A stretch of DNA of 64,000 bases from Takakia lepidozioides (taxonomy: Eukaryota; Streptophyta; Takakiopsida; Takakiales; Takakiaceae), in contig CM060731.1 in assembly GCA_030704615.1 (NCBI GenBank), forward strand, positions 50,592,001 through 50,656,000, in the 5' to 3' direction. The notes beneath the pieces are model-generated. The model made no database searches and had not been told where the DNA came from. It was given only the letters and a program-made list of their open reading frames with translations. Of this stretch, positions 33,930 to 46,700 are shown in pieces. Made by a program: the position numbers and the translations under genes. How positions within the stretch are numbered: the stretch's first letter is position 1; each line of letters starts with the position of its first letter.

Positions 33930-35040
33930 AACAAACAACATGCATGAAAGTCAGTTTGTTTCTTGAAAAATGGAGGGTATATAATTTTCTTGATACGAAG
34001 TGAACCTCGAAGGATTAAGAAGGATTTGTATTAATGAGCATAAATTCTAGTGCTGCACATCCCGCAACCTGCCCATGGTCTTGATGCTAAATCATTTATG
34101 ATCCGAACAGCAAGGGTGGATGTTAACCTCTTCTTTCTTTCCTGTCTGTTATTGATGTTGGTTGAAATTACTCCCCTTGCACTGCTGCTACCAGCAAACG
34201 AGTACAAAATTGATCAACAAATGCATTTTCCAAATCCAACTATCCACATACATCTACATGCATCTAATATCCATCATGCCTACTACCTTTATTTGCGAAG
34301 TTCATCTTCCTATGTCTTTCCCACATTCTACCCTTGTGCCCAAGAAAATTCTACAGACATTTTAAACAAGCCTCACCTTACTTACATAGGTAAAGAATTT
34401 AGGCATATTGCTTAGGATGGGGAGAAGAGTCTCTTCACCAGTGGTCCTCTCACTTTCAACAGCCAAGTGTTCCCTGCGATCTCCATGCTTCACACCAAAC
34501 CCCCAAGACCACCACAAAAAACATGTCAAAGAATTGGTGTCATTAAGCATGGCAGGGACAAAACCCTTAATCCTTTCCCCATTGACTAACCCCAAGGAAG
34601 GCCACGTTCATCATCCAGGAACATTGGAGACACTTGGTCGTTGAAGTTGAGTGGTCCGCTACTGAATAAGCTCTTCTCCCTATCATAGGCGCCATGATTT
34701 CCCCTGAATTCTTTGACCCGTAAGTACTACGGAGTTTGTTAATTAATGTTTAAAGGCCCTATCTCCTTGACATTCTTGCAGGATGTGTCTCACTTTGGCT
34801 TCAAACATCTGCTCCCTAAGGCTCACTGATTTAATGTTGGCTTTATGTCCTACAAGCTTGAATAAAGCGCGCACCAACCGTGATTCAATGAAAACTCTAC
34901 AACTACTGCAAACCTGGAAGCGAACTCTGATGGATTCAAACTAAGAGTAATCAAAGTCCAAACCTTCTCCAGCTCTTGTGTCACCCTCCAAAAGAGTTGA
35001 TGTAAATTGCCAGAGAAAATCCATCAACCATCCAGAGTTG
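33930..35040. other. 3' flank of the PPR gene; no gene recognised
   Basis: Includes the likely 3' untranslated region of the PPR gene. Open frames at 34050-34644 show no domain I recognise. Confidence 0.4.
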
Positions 35041-35064
35041 CAATCTTGTTGTTTTTCAAGGGAA

Positions 35065-35275
35065 GAAGTGTTGGCGCAATTTGGTGAGACCCTAAAAGAT
35101 GTGATGAAGGCCGCCTATGCCGCTTCCACAAAGGCGAAGTTTAAGGTGAAACCAAAGGAGCCTGACACCTTTGAGGCCGTCCAGAATCAGAAGGTGCTCA
35201 ATACTTGGCTCTTGGAGTTAGAGCAGTATTGAGTAGGTCAGAGTGGAAGTGACTCATCCAAAGCTTTCATGAAAT
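35065..35275 (+). pseudogene. Isolated gypsy gag fragment
   Basis: The frame reads LAQFGETLKDVMKAAYAAST, KAKFKVKPKEPDTFEAVQN and LNTWLLELEQY. It is colinear and about 80 per cent identical with the gag of the gypsy element at 54.0-54.86 kb (LAQFGGTLKDVLKAANATST). After LELEQY about 18 nt appear deleted before nucleotide similarity resumes (gtggaagtgactcat versus gtggaagtggctcac). There are no LTR or pol sequences around it. It is a scrap upstream of ERH. Confidence 0.8.
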
Positions 35276-35758
35276 TCTTCATGCCTGTTGATCCTTGCAA
35301 TATCCGCGGGCAACTCTCTCCAACACTTGGACCTGTTTGTCTGTGACTTCAGCTGCTGTTCAATTCCTCACAAAACTGGTTGATAGTTTTCCCCCTCTGC
35401 CAAAGGGCCTCAGTCAGTGTAGCCGTTGCAAGTCAGTTTTCCCTCAGAAATAAAATAAAACAACATAAAAACTCAATTCCAAGTGAATGATTGGGTTGAA
35501 AGTTTGTGCAGCAAAGAGATTCGAACTATACACCTCTTGAAGGCAGGGGAAGTCACCCGGGTTGTAAGGTGACCATGGGGTTAGGTTAGGTTAGGTCATC
35601 TCTCTTACAGCTCTGTTTTTGCAGTGTTTGCTTCTCGGAGCTGTATCGCCGAGGGTACGGGCTTGAGATTAGCTGCCTCACAATTTTCTTCTCTTGGATG
35701 CGTTGATTAAACTGCTATTTCTTACAGGCCGCATTGTTGCGCTGCGATTGTTGTCATC

Positions 35759-37779
35759 ATGGTATGTCCTATTCTATTCGGTATATCGCACTGGGACTCA
35801 GTTGTAATGCCTGAACTATATTGCGAAGGTCTTTCGGATTAAGGACAAATTGGTGCACCAGCTACTGTGATGCCGCATTGAGACCTAAATTATGAAAAAC
35901 TAGAGAGGAAGTGGTCATAGCGATGTGATTCTTTCGAAGCTAGTTTCGTTTTGTCAGGAGGAACGTTTGGCTGTCAAGTGGAATTTCATTTCATTTTTGC
36001 GACTATGTTGAAGGCAGGGTGTCTCTCAACGAGGCCAGACTTAGAAATGGACCTCTGGACCACCAGAAGCAGTGCGAATAGGTTGACCATTCGTTGTTGG
36101 ATGCTTGAAGACAAACTCCATAGGGACAGTCATTTAAGCTAGCTTATGAAGTTTAGGTCGTCATTTTGTTACCAAAATTCTAGTAGGGTTTTCTATTTCT
36201 TCTCCCTCTTGTTGTGTGCTGGTTGAAGTCAGCTAGGGGCTTCTCTGATACAGCAATCAAACAACAATGATTATGCTTCGAATCACAATTGCTAGCTCGA
36301 CATTCCAAATCCCCTGCCTTCCAAATCCCCTGGTTCCATGTGGGGTTTGCTGGACCTTGCAGTTCTTGTCCCTCCTCACTTGCTCTTTACTCACATGGAA
36401 CCAGAGCCGGTCCCTGACAAAAGGCATTCATCAAGTCTTTCCCCTGTTCCCCTGCTCAGGGCTGTCTGACACAGACCACTGTCATTTTTGTGTATGTAAA
36501 GGCATGAAATACATCTGCAGAAGGGAGAATCTTCTTTTATATCTTTTTCCAAGAGTAATTTATGTGTATGTGGCAGGCAAACAACCGGCACACCATCATA
36601 TTGATGCAACCAGGGAACAAAGCAACAAGGACTTTCATGGATTACGATTCTGTCTCGGCAGCCATGGACGGTATTTACTATTCCTCTTGAACTATCGTCT
36701 TCTTTTCAGCTTCCTGAACTGGCAAAAATAAAGCAGGATGAACTGACATTTTCGCGTCATTGTGCCACCCCTTAGGATGTATATATATGTGCCAACAAAC
36801 AAGTTTCAGACTAGTTCTTTGAGCTGGCACCAAAATCACTTGATTATGTTGCTAGTCAACTTAGGCATTCATAGAGGTCACTATTTGAGTGATACAGCCA
36901 GATGCAGTGCCTGCCTAACACATATTTTGAACATTGTTCTTAAGTTAACAGTTTATTATTACACCAAGTGGTTACTACAACTGAACAAATTTATGGCTGC
37001 AGTTACCCTTTCCTTTTCTGGCACCTGTTTGAACTAGGGTGTAAGCTCATCTTTTTATTCCTTCCATATTCTCTGGTCAGGTTTTACTTGCGTGTTGATC
37101 CAGACAGTGGATGTTGATTGGAAGCGTGGCTAGTGGCTGCTGAAGGCAATGTTTTAAGCTTGCTCCTATAGCTGGTCATGCTGCTGAAGGAATGAAAATC
37201 TTGTATGTGAAATGCTTCCTGTTTTGGTGAGCATGACCAGCAAAACCCTGTTTGGTCTAGGAAGATCTAACATATTAAATCTCTTGAAGAAAGTGATTTG
37301 CTCTTGTGAAGGAAAATCCCATCCTTCTACTATGCTGCGGAAGGATTGATCAGGTCTGGTTGTGTGGTATAGGAATTTGTGGCCTCTTTGAGAAGAGGCT
37401 AAAAGATGCGAATCCTAATCTCCGCAACATCACGTACGACATAGCTGATCTCTACAAGTACATTGAAGCCCTCACCGACATGAGTGCTCTTGTGTATGTC
37501 TCTTCCCCATTTGTTCGCCGCTCTTTTCATTCTACTCCTCTTGGCTCCTGAACCGCAGGGTAGTGTGTTGTGGGAAGGGAATCTATGTATCTGAAGATGT
37601 CAGCTCTATCCAAGTCTGTTAGAAGCTGCATGTGATTGTCTATCTAGATGTGCTAAGGGTTTAGCTCTGTCTTGTTCAGGTATGATCCCACCATCAGTGC
37701 ATATGCCCCATATGATAGGCTATGGATTAAGCAGCAGGCCTTCCAACGGTTGAAGAGGCTTGCTGGTCAACATAGCTGA
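35759..37779 (+). CDS. ERH: Enhancer of rudimentary homologue (ERH)
   Basis: Four coding exons: 35759-35761 (only the ATG), 36577-36670, 37373-37493 and 37680-37779. Total 318 nt, 105 residues. Junctions are GTATGT/GGCAG, GTATTT/TATAG and GTATGT/TTCAG. Protein landmarks in order: NRHTIILMQPGNKATRTFMD, YDSVSAAMDGICGLFEKRL, NPNLRNITYDIADLYKYIE, ALVYDPTISAYAPYDRLWIK, QRLKRLAG. This is the complete small ERH fold, a dimeric nuclear protein tied to RNA processing and transcription in eukaryotes. Length and sequence match plant ERH closely, and no disruption is seen. A coding first exon consisting only of the start codon is notable; the 5' untranslated part lies upstream of 35759. The gene converges on the phosphatase gene. 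Confidence 0.93.
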
Positions 37780-38643
37780 TCCTCATGAAGATTGAGCTTT
37801 TTCCACAGGGAGATGTGGCATTGAAGGTCTGAGTTAACATGTAACAACATGCTACATCTTGCATGGGCCAAGTTCTGGGGCCTGTCTCAGAAGCAACTGG
37901 GGTTGCTGATGCTGTGGTCTTACAACGGTCGAAGCATAGTGTTAAAACTCAATAGAAGGGTCTCAAGTCGATGTGGGATAATTTTGATAGCTTCCACTGT
38001 GGCCTCAATGTCTTTCCCATGTATAGGGCATGAAGTATGAGCTGTTTTAAGTGAAATTGTCACTTGTAATCTGTCATTGTATTAACCCACCAAAATTTAC
38101 CAGCTACATTGAATTGTAGAACCGACCTGCTCCACTTTGTCAATTTGTTGCCTGAAGGCCCTACATCTGATGTGGCAGAATGCAGGGCTGAACTGAGTGA
38201 CGCCTCAATTACCGTGACATGTGTGTGGTTGGTAGTTGCAGTGTGTGGGTAGAGATAATAGGGTGCTAAGAGTTCCTTCATGTTGCAACATTCGCTGAAG
38301 AATTTGCAATTATTGCACTCCCAATTCTATCTTGGAATGTGTAATGCAACGCTCCTCGGCATTGGTTATGTACTTGTCTGAGAGACCCCATCCACACTTG
38401 ACCTCTCACAAGACAAATTGTGATGTCCACAGCCATTGAAGGCATGAAAAAGTCACTGAAACTTCCTCTCATTGATGCACCTGGTAAGAGAACAACTTTC
38501 TGTAACTTGAAACACCACTTGCAAATAACAAATGAAACCTTGTTCCCAAGCAATTTTCATGTTGTCTTAACTTGCTAGTGAACTGTCACGGATGTCCGAG
38601 AGGAGAGGGGAGTCTTAGCACCTAGTACTATGAATGGCCATAG

Positions 38644-40683
38644 TCAGGGGTGGAGAAGGAGACTTAGAAGGGCCTCCACATCATCTGCCGCAGTCCACTC
38701 ATGCACTGTTGCTTTGATAAGGCTCCCGCTCTCTTGAAGTCGTTTTAATAGTGGAAACCTGCAATTCTCCATAGATTATTTGTAAGCGTGTGTGTGAAGT
38801 TGGGTAGAGAGGTAGTCTCAAGCTAAGATGGGGTAAGCGTGTCGGAAGTGCCATGCTTTTCGTTGAACTGCCTCCGTTATTTTTTGGGTATCAAGGTGAC
38901 TGACTGTCTTTGGTATTGCTTCGAGAAGGGTAATCTTATCCACGTCAAAAGACAGCATGATAAATCTTGAAAGAATGGATTTAATATGAAAAGGAGAAAA
39001 GGAGAACCCTTACCCGTGTCTCGCAAGAACATGGTCCCCTTTTACAAGTCTTGTGGAAGGGCAGAAGTCTCCACCACCATCCCCAATGTAAATCACACGC
39101 TTCTTTGGATGTGACTGAGCCGTCCTTCGAATGATATCCAATATGGAGCCCTTCAGAAACAGCAACGTGCAAATCAATACGAGTCTCTTACAATCACTCT
39201 CCACTGCTTGTACGTAACTGGACCTTGGATCCAAAGGCCCAGCACAAGTTCACTGATGCTCAGGCCCAATTTAGAAGTACTTGAGGAACCATCCTGGGAG
39301 GAAAGGAGGGGGAAACTACAGTATTTCCATTCAGCATCTTAACACACAATGGAACCAGAAACCTCCGCAAAGAGAACAACAGCATGAAAATTACAGTCAA
39401 GCCTCATACCTTGCACATGTTAGGAGGGCAGAGAGGGCACCCATGTGGCAGCTCATCTGCAGGATGAAAAGGTAGAACCCGTAAGGCCCCGTGGTCATTC
39501 ACATGGGCTGGGTTTGTGTAGATCTCTGTGAAGTATTGGCAGAGGCCATAGGCGTCCAGTATCAACTTGATAAAGTGGGAGTTGGCATCACTCACAATCT
39601 GGAGATCACACCTGCATAGGCATTAGTATAGTGAGAGAGAGTGACCTCCCGTCCTTCCTACTGCCTTTTTAACAAGAGCTACAGCTATGAAGGTATATTT
39701 TTTTGTTAAGGATTGCTCAATTTTTGTTGCTGGGTCCAGGCAGAGGTACTAGGCTCGATGTTACCAGTAAGTAATCAACTCTGCTTTGAAGATGTTGAAC
39801 CTCTCAAAATGGACTGACGATCGTGCATGTGTATAGATGTGCAACTTGGTCAAGAAAGATTCACCCAAGTGCTGCCACTGATTTGATTGCTGTCACCATT
39901 GCAGGATGCATGGGAGCCATCTGAAGGCACCGGTTGATATCATCCAATGTCCGGCCACTGTCATGCAGTTCTGTCATCATTCTGTCCTGCAATGCACAGT
40001 AAAACCATTACCATCCAAGCATAGAGGGTGAACATTTTACTAAAATACTTTGCTCAACCTGGGGCTGAGTGTTTTCCAAAAGAAAGGTAGTTGCAACAGG
40101 TAGGCAAGTGGCAGAGTCGGAGAAGGAACCTACTTGGAGTAGGTTTCAGACACAGAAACTTGTGTTTCAAAGACTATGAATGCAAGAATTGCCAAACTGC
40201 AGAGACAGTAGTAACTGCTGCCCATCTCTCATCCTTGTAGCATTCTGTCGTCACAAAGACAATAAGAACTTGTACATGTGGTAGTCGATGGATTATAGCA
40301 ACTGCGCATGCTTCGCATTTCTGCCCTGGTGACCGGCATCACATTTGCAGCTCTAGTTAATACCTGCATTTCTCGCTGGAGGAGGACCTGGAGAAGACTT
40401 AAAAGAGCCGAAAACAAAGTACCCTCAAACTCCAAAAATGTCGTACACACGACACATGACCCTTTCCTTCCTTGGTGAAAAGATCCCGGATTGCAACTTA
40501 CCCCTTGCCAACCACCGGATTGGGAAGGAAAGAGATAGAAGCACAAACCATGAGCTGTGTCCAGGGAAGGGTCGGATATATAGAGCTCATGAGATCACTG
40601 GCTCCCAACTTCTCGACTACCCATGTGTCGCTGTTGCAATCTATCAATGTCCAGTCAAAGTCTGCTACAATCAACGTGTCCAT
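38644..40683 (-). CDS. HAD-family phosphatase, PHOSPHO1/PS2 type (phosphoethanolamine/phosphocholine phosphatase-like)
   Basis: Five exons: 40683-40549, 39986-39865, 39611-39410, 39150-39014 and 38758-38644. Total 711 nt, 236 residues; all junctions are GT-AG and phase-consistent. Motif I is DFDWT at residues 8-12, with the nucleophile Asp8 and acid/base Asp10. CDLQIVSDANSHF near residue 90 is motif II, and YIGDGGGDFCP near 174 gives the metal-binding Asp177 and Asp181. Cys-rich CPLCPPNMCK near 143-152 is typical of the family. Plant relatives (PS2/PECP1) dephosphorylate phosphoethanolamine and phosphocholine, and some cleave pyrophosphate. The exact substrate here is inference. A TATA box (40720-40730) lies about 40 bp upstream of the ATG. 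Confidence 0.9.
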
Positions 40684-41174
40684 GCTTGTCAATTTCAACC
40701 CCTCACCACTCCGATGGCCTTTATATACCTCGCTACATCGCTTGCCTGAGCTAGGATGCGAAAGCTTCTCTCTCCAACAAATACCGCCTGCTTTGATCAC
40801 CTCGCATTCTCACAGCTCAGTGGAACCATCTCCGATCCTCGATTTGTACAACAACTACAGTAACAAGGAGGTTTCATTCACAGAAAACTACATGAACTGA
40901 ATGGCCTGCGGATGTCAATAGGTTGTATTCATCCAACCCTTCTCCTCTCTCTCTCTCTTGGAAGCTGCAAAGGAAGTAGGAAAAAGAGGGGTAGGAGTTA
41001 GGAGTAGACAAGCCCCACATTCTCGCGGTTGTTTTTGAGCAACGGTCTGAATCTCGCAGAGGGCTTTGTGAAGGTTTCGCTTATCACAGATGGGTACGTG
41101 CTGCATCAGACTGATGCTTTTATGAGACTGTATCGAGTTGTGGGGGCTTCAATCTCTATTTGCGGTGGTGAAGC
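40684..41174. promoter_or_regulatory. Divergent promoter region between the phosphatase and PSMG4
   Basis: The two start codons are about 490 bp apart and point away from each other. On the minus strand a tatataaagg box at about 40718-40729 serves the phosphatase. A CT-rich tract (40937-40965) lies near the middle. No TATA box is obvious for the PSMG4 side. Confidence 0.6.
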
Positions 41175-42924
41175 ATGGACAGCCCCATTGATGCCCCGGA
41201 TGACAAGACACTGAAGCTAACAACCTTTTCAGATGAAGACCACGATTCAACTTTCCATTTCCAGATTCTTCGATTGACTGATCAGGTCTGTCTTTCTCTC
41301 TCTCTCTCGACGTATTGAATGTAGCCCATCTCTCTAATTTGGCTCTGCCTCCCACTTTGTCTCACCGATTCTGTTCATGTCGTACGATCTTGTCAGTACT
41401 TTTTGGATTACCTTTAATTGTGTGTATGGAGATATCTCGATACGTATAAGGATATATGTTCATGTCGTAGGGTCCAGGGTTTAGTGTGCAAGCCATCTAT
41501 GCCACCTCGACGTTTAAGTACAGTAACGCAATCACTCCAATGTAATGGTTTGATGCTAGAGAAATACTCGTGATTTTCTTCTTAATTTCTCGCAAACTAC
41601 CTTCAAGATATGCTAACTGGTGGTTCTCCCGGTGACAGCTCTATGTTTGGATAGGCTGCAACTCAGCTCGAATGGGCAACATTTATGCGGCCCTTCCCAG
41701 CCCTTTCGTAAGTATGCGTCAGCCCTCGTTAGCTGCACAACCCCCCTGTTCGATGACTTCGGTGGCGTCACTGCTCTGAGCCTGCTGGATTCGTCTGGTT
41801 GGCAATGAACTCTACTCCAAACTTGAGAAGTGTTAATCATCTCTCTTTCCTCTACTATTTGCTGGGTTTGATTCTGAGTTGATTGGGTTGGTCATGGGGG
41901 ATGTCAGGAGAGAGCTCCAAGCCTAGCAGCTCTTCTAGGTGGGGGTGCAGACAGGACTGGAGCCGGCATCGCACGACGGCTTTGTATGTATATGCTGTTG
42001 GTTGTGAAGGACTAGTTGCTGGGGAATGAGTGTCTGTATCACAGCTGTGTGCATCAGCCTAAACCTACTGGTCCCACCATTTGAAGCAGTCCTCAGAAGA
42101 ATTTGGTGACACTTACACTCTGTCGATGCTTGTTTCCTTGTAAAACCTTACCTGACTCACTTGGAAGTATAATGAGATGTCCGACAGCAGCGTCATAGTG
42201 TTTTTTCTAGGTCCACACACACTGTCCTAGGTCAGGGAAGAATGCGAAGACAGACGTGAGGGAGTGGGAGATGGCTACGTGTGTCTGACAGTAACTCTGT
42301 GCAATTGCAGCTATGAGGACTGGGTGGAGCATAGTGTTGGCCTCAAATTTACCGTCCAATTCACCTACAATTGAGGTGATTTTCTGTTTGCCGCTCAGTA
42401 GGATCCTACCTGAAGTGGTTCTTTGAGACACTAATATCTTCTATGCAGTCTGCCACTTCAGAATTTTAAATGTGAATGTTGAACTCATTTCTTAAACAGT
42501 GAGGAAACAACCATGCTCAATAAGAAGGATTTGATCGTTCTCAAACCAGATTTATTGCTGTTACGAGTGTAACCTTGCTAGCTTGTGATCCTGGGTAAGT
42601 CCAACCCTCAACTGCTTGTTGGATTTGTGATTGAACAACTGATTTTTTTTGTCGAGTGTGTTGATATTTTCTGATCTTCAGTCTGCTGGATATATAAAGC
42701 CACTTAATAATTAGGTTGTGCGCAAAGTACAAACATTTCTGTCAAGCTTGCACTTATGTATGTGTTAATCTAGTCATGGAGATTCTGCAAGTTTGGAGCA
42801 ATAAAAGGTGCTTTATTTGTAGGCATTTGCGGAGCAAAGATTGTTTCAAGAACTCAGGAGCTTGGGCTATGTCAAGCCAACTTCCAAACCTCTGAATGTA
42901 GCCAGGGTGCCACCAACAGAGTAA
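41175..42924 (+). CDS. PSMG4: Proteasome assembly chaperone 4 (PAC4/PSMG4)
   Basis: Five exons: 41175-41285, 41639-41707, 41908-41983, 42311-42375 and 42823-42924. Total 423 nt, 140 residues; GT-AG junctions and frame are consistent. Landmarks in order: FHFQILRLTDQLYVWIGCN, ARMGNIYAALPS, SLAALLGGGADRTGAGIARR, MRTGWSIVLASNLPSNSPT, LFQELRSLGYVKP. These match the beta-barrel-like PAC4 fold, which with PAC3 guides assembly of the 20S proteasome alpha ring. Length is normal for plant PAC4. The start is the first ATG of the frame, after the divergent promoter. The gene converges on the CCDC113-like gene. No damage is seen. Confidence 0.9.
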
Positions 42925-43782
42925 GCATGCGTCATCTGCACCAAGTTTTCACGTTTAACAGGTGGTCCCCAGGTATTTGGCTACAGGCAGGTAGAGTGTA
43001 GCTAATACTTCTACTGCAATCCCAGGCTACCAACATATGAGGAAACTGACACTTTTTCAGAACTTGCATAAACTGATGCATGGTCAATGGATACTTGTTG
43101 GTATGGCAACTCAGGTGGTCTTGAAAATGTCTGAAAATGAGACGAATTCACATCAGGTTTCATTGATGAATGATTCCCATGGTTTTAAAGTCCAGCAGTG
43201 GGGTCTTACTGCCTTGCAATTTGCAAAATCTATGTAACCAATCACTTTTCTAGTGATATCCGTCATTGTGTAGTTTAGTTGATCGTCCCTCCTTCTCTTC
43301 TCCGTCTATGGCATAAATATGTTCCTCTCTCTCGCTCTCGCTGATGATGGGAGGTATCCAAGAGTAAGCCACAACTCGATCTCGCTGTATATTTCTCCCT
43401 CCAACCCCCTTCATTTATACCAAGGTAAGTCTCACTACCGGAGTGAGCCCCTCACAAAGGTAGTGTCTGTTTCCTTTTGTTCTGCCCAAACTGGGCGCAG
43501 GGTCTGTGGCCACAAGGACACAGCAAACGTCGTCTTATGAGTACATCTCTCAAAACCCCTCCCCCTCCAATTCTCTCAAGAACACAGTCAGGATGAAGTG
43601 CTATGCAGGTGTGACTGGCAGTCATGGTCAATAGCACTACAAGAACTATATTGTGCTTCAATGACACTGAGATGAGCTTGTTTGGTAATCTAATTCAGTG
43701 CCTCTCTATGATATTCAGCTTTAATTCAATTTAGTTCTTTAGTTGTCAAGGGCTGCACAATTCCAGGACTAGGTGGAACTTC

Positions 43783-46700
43783 CTAGGCACTTGACGCATC
43801 TCTATGGAACTTGCGTAGTTTGACATCCATCTGATGTGCTGTCAGCTCAGCCACCTCCACCTGAACCCAGAGAGTGAAGGTGACAAGTTAAACATGAAAG
43901 GCAAAGTAGATTGGTGAGTTGCACTTGTTGGCCAGGTTAAAATCTTCAGAATGCTGATTAGACGAGCGTAATGTCCTAAGGGCAAGGGTTGACACTGACA
44001 GCATGTCTCGCATGAGCAACTCCAACTGATCTCGTGAACCATTGAGTAACAGAGACTTGTATCCAAGGTGATTGATTGGCAGAACGCACCTTTGACCACT
44101 TCCCAGGTAAAGCCAGATGAAGTGGCAAACACATATTTTGGTGTGTGAAAGTTAAATAGACTGAAAAAATGTTGCAGACCTGGCCAGTAAAATAACTGCC
44201 ATCCTTGGGCTTAATGTTCTTTACAGGTTACTATCCAAATCTAACAAATACAAAGCCTAAGAAGGTGATCAGATGTGCAAATTGGGCAAGGGTAAGAAGA
44301 AGTACCTTTTGCTGCCACACGTGGTTTACGTGGTGGAGGTCGGCTACCTCCTTCTTTAGTTCCATGTACTCTAGCACATAGGGCTGGTTTTCACCCAGCT
44401 GCCCATCGCGCTCCTGTATGAACAGATGCAGCATGTCTGCCATTTGAACCTACTCCACCCACCATCCAGGGATGAGCAGGATGCTTACACTGATTATTGA
44501 AGTCCAATGCTAGCTTTCAACCTTCTATCTGCCTTCATATGACATGTATTTTGCACAGTGCTGACTGGCAATGCCTGATGACTGTTTCCAATCCCATGCT
44601 GGTCTGTGGTGTCTCATGTGTCTCAATGCATTTTAAACCCAGTCTCTCTCCCTCACCTCCCAAAAAGAAAAACTGTCTGCAGGCAGTCTCTCCAGTAGTA
44701 ACTAGTAACCCCTAAATCAAAGGGACTCATTATGGAGGTTTCTTTTGTGACACATTGCCTTTTCCTTGTGGGCTAGTGAATCCTGATTGCAGCTGATGTA
44801 TGACCTGCTAGCATCACTATATGATGTTCCGATAGAAATTAGTCTTCCTAAATCTTTAGTCTTGAGTTTACAGCTTTCAATTTTAGGGGAGAGGTCCTGG
44901 GAGCTAAAATCTTCACCTTTTGAGCATTGGCTCGTATTATATCGTCCTTAACGCGGAGAAGCTGAGGGTGACGCTCGGCCAGTGTGGTGCGCAATGCGTC
45001 GTCCTCTTCTGCCAGCACATTCAGCTGTGCCTGAGCTTTCTCTAACGCCTGCATGCATTCTGCACCATGAACAACTTGGCAATCCAAAAACAAACACCAC
45101 ATTTACAAACGTGATGAACAACATAGTATCATTTGTCATGAGCGTGCCATTACTCATCTAGATAAAGAAGCTTAGAATTCCTGTAGGTTGTGGATGAGGC
45201 TGTATGTTTCGAGCTATTTTGAACTTAGTACTTAGTTATGGTAAGCGACAGAAGGGTCCATATGGGTCTGGGGATACACAAATGGCTTCTCGCGAAGGCT
45301 ACAAATGACCTGGTCTTCCATGGATTGGGAGGAATCGCATGTGAACCTCATGCCGCAATGCGACTAGATTACGACAGTAGCTGGATAACTCGAGGATGTC
45401 CAGACTGACAGGAATACCAACGGTCCAAGATAGCACATTATACTGGAAACTCGTCTAGACGAGAAGCCAAGGATAGGCATACTCTGAAGCAATGCAGGCT
45501 AGAAACCTCAGCGCCACATTCTACCTACACAACGAGGACGTTTATGATAAATGTGGGGAATGACAAAAAATTCAACAAAATAAGTGTAGGTGACTACATT
45601 TTCCGTCTTAAGGTTGATCGCTTTCAGGCGATGGAGCTCTTTCTCGCGATCTCTTAGGCGGTTCTCCAGCTGCTGCTTCTGGATGGTGAGTTGGTCGAAG
45701 TCGACGGCATGCAACACATCTGACAGCTCTTTCTTTGTCTCCAAAGCTACCTCTGTCCTTCCAATATTGTCATGGAGTGTTGCATTCTGCTCTCGCAATC
45801 TTTCAATGTTGAAGCGCTTGTCACTGATCTTCTGCTCCATAAATCTGGCTGCCATCCAACCCCCGATAGAGAATGGGGCGAAAGATCGATTGAAATCATG
45901 TCTCAAAGTGTGAGAAGACAAGGTCCAGGTGCCCACTCCAACATTATGATTGAAAAAAAGCTGAGGCAGAAGGGCTAGATTCTGCCAAGCACAAAGCTAA
46001 TAAAACAGATATGGAGGTTTGGGCATCCTTGCTGGTTAGGGATTGTAAAGGTAGGATTTCGAACATGAAACCCTTTTGCTTTGGAAAAACTCAAATCCTG
46101 TCTGGAATAGAAGCATGTAGTCAGAAACAAGACCAGATCTTCAAGGCCAATTTGACACTTTGCTTCACAGAATGAGAAGGTCAATTGCAAAATTGTGCAG
46201 AGTCCCTCAGGTTCTAAGGCCTACAACCTATTGAGGGGGAAGGAGAGAGAGCACAGAAATGCCCACCTTATCACTTTTTCAGAGGTGGCTATCTTGGACG
46301 GCTTTGACGCAGCATCTGCCATCACCTCACGCCTATGGTCAGACAGGTCTCTACGAATCTCACCAATCCGCAAGTCTGCTTCATCATATGCTGCCTGCAG
46401 TTCATCTAGCATACGCTCACTCTCTTGCCTGCAGTGCCCTCCAATGTTCCAATTGCTAATTTCAGTCTGCATCACTCTGTCCCCTCCTTAATTCTAGTTG
46501 CTCTGGCAAACAGGGACACTATATGCTGTTGTAGGTACTGGGTTCTGCACACCCTCTTCATTGCCTAAGCTGGATCTCACAGGTTGCAGGGTATTGTTCA
46601 GGTGCTGGTGTTGAAGTTGTGGGCTCTGGAACCAATTGAACCTAGTGGGGGAGTTGTGGCTGTGATCTCCCTATCTTAGACCAGTGGGCAGCATTGGCTG

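Noticed and set aside
34050-34644. Open frames downstream of the PPR gene as small genes
   Set aside because: No recognisable domain, and codon content looks random. Left as 3' flank.
38278-38553. 91-codon minus-strand frame as a phosphatase exon
   Set aside because: The phosphatase closes with a stop at 38644 in a phase-consistent final exon with the conserved ending, so this frame is not needed and lacks homology.
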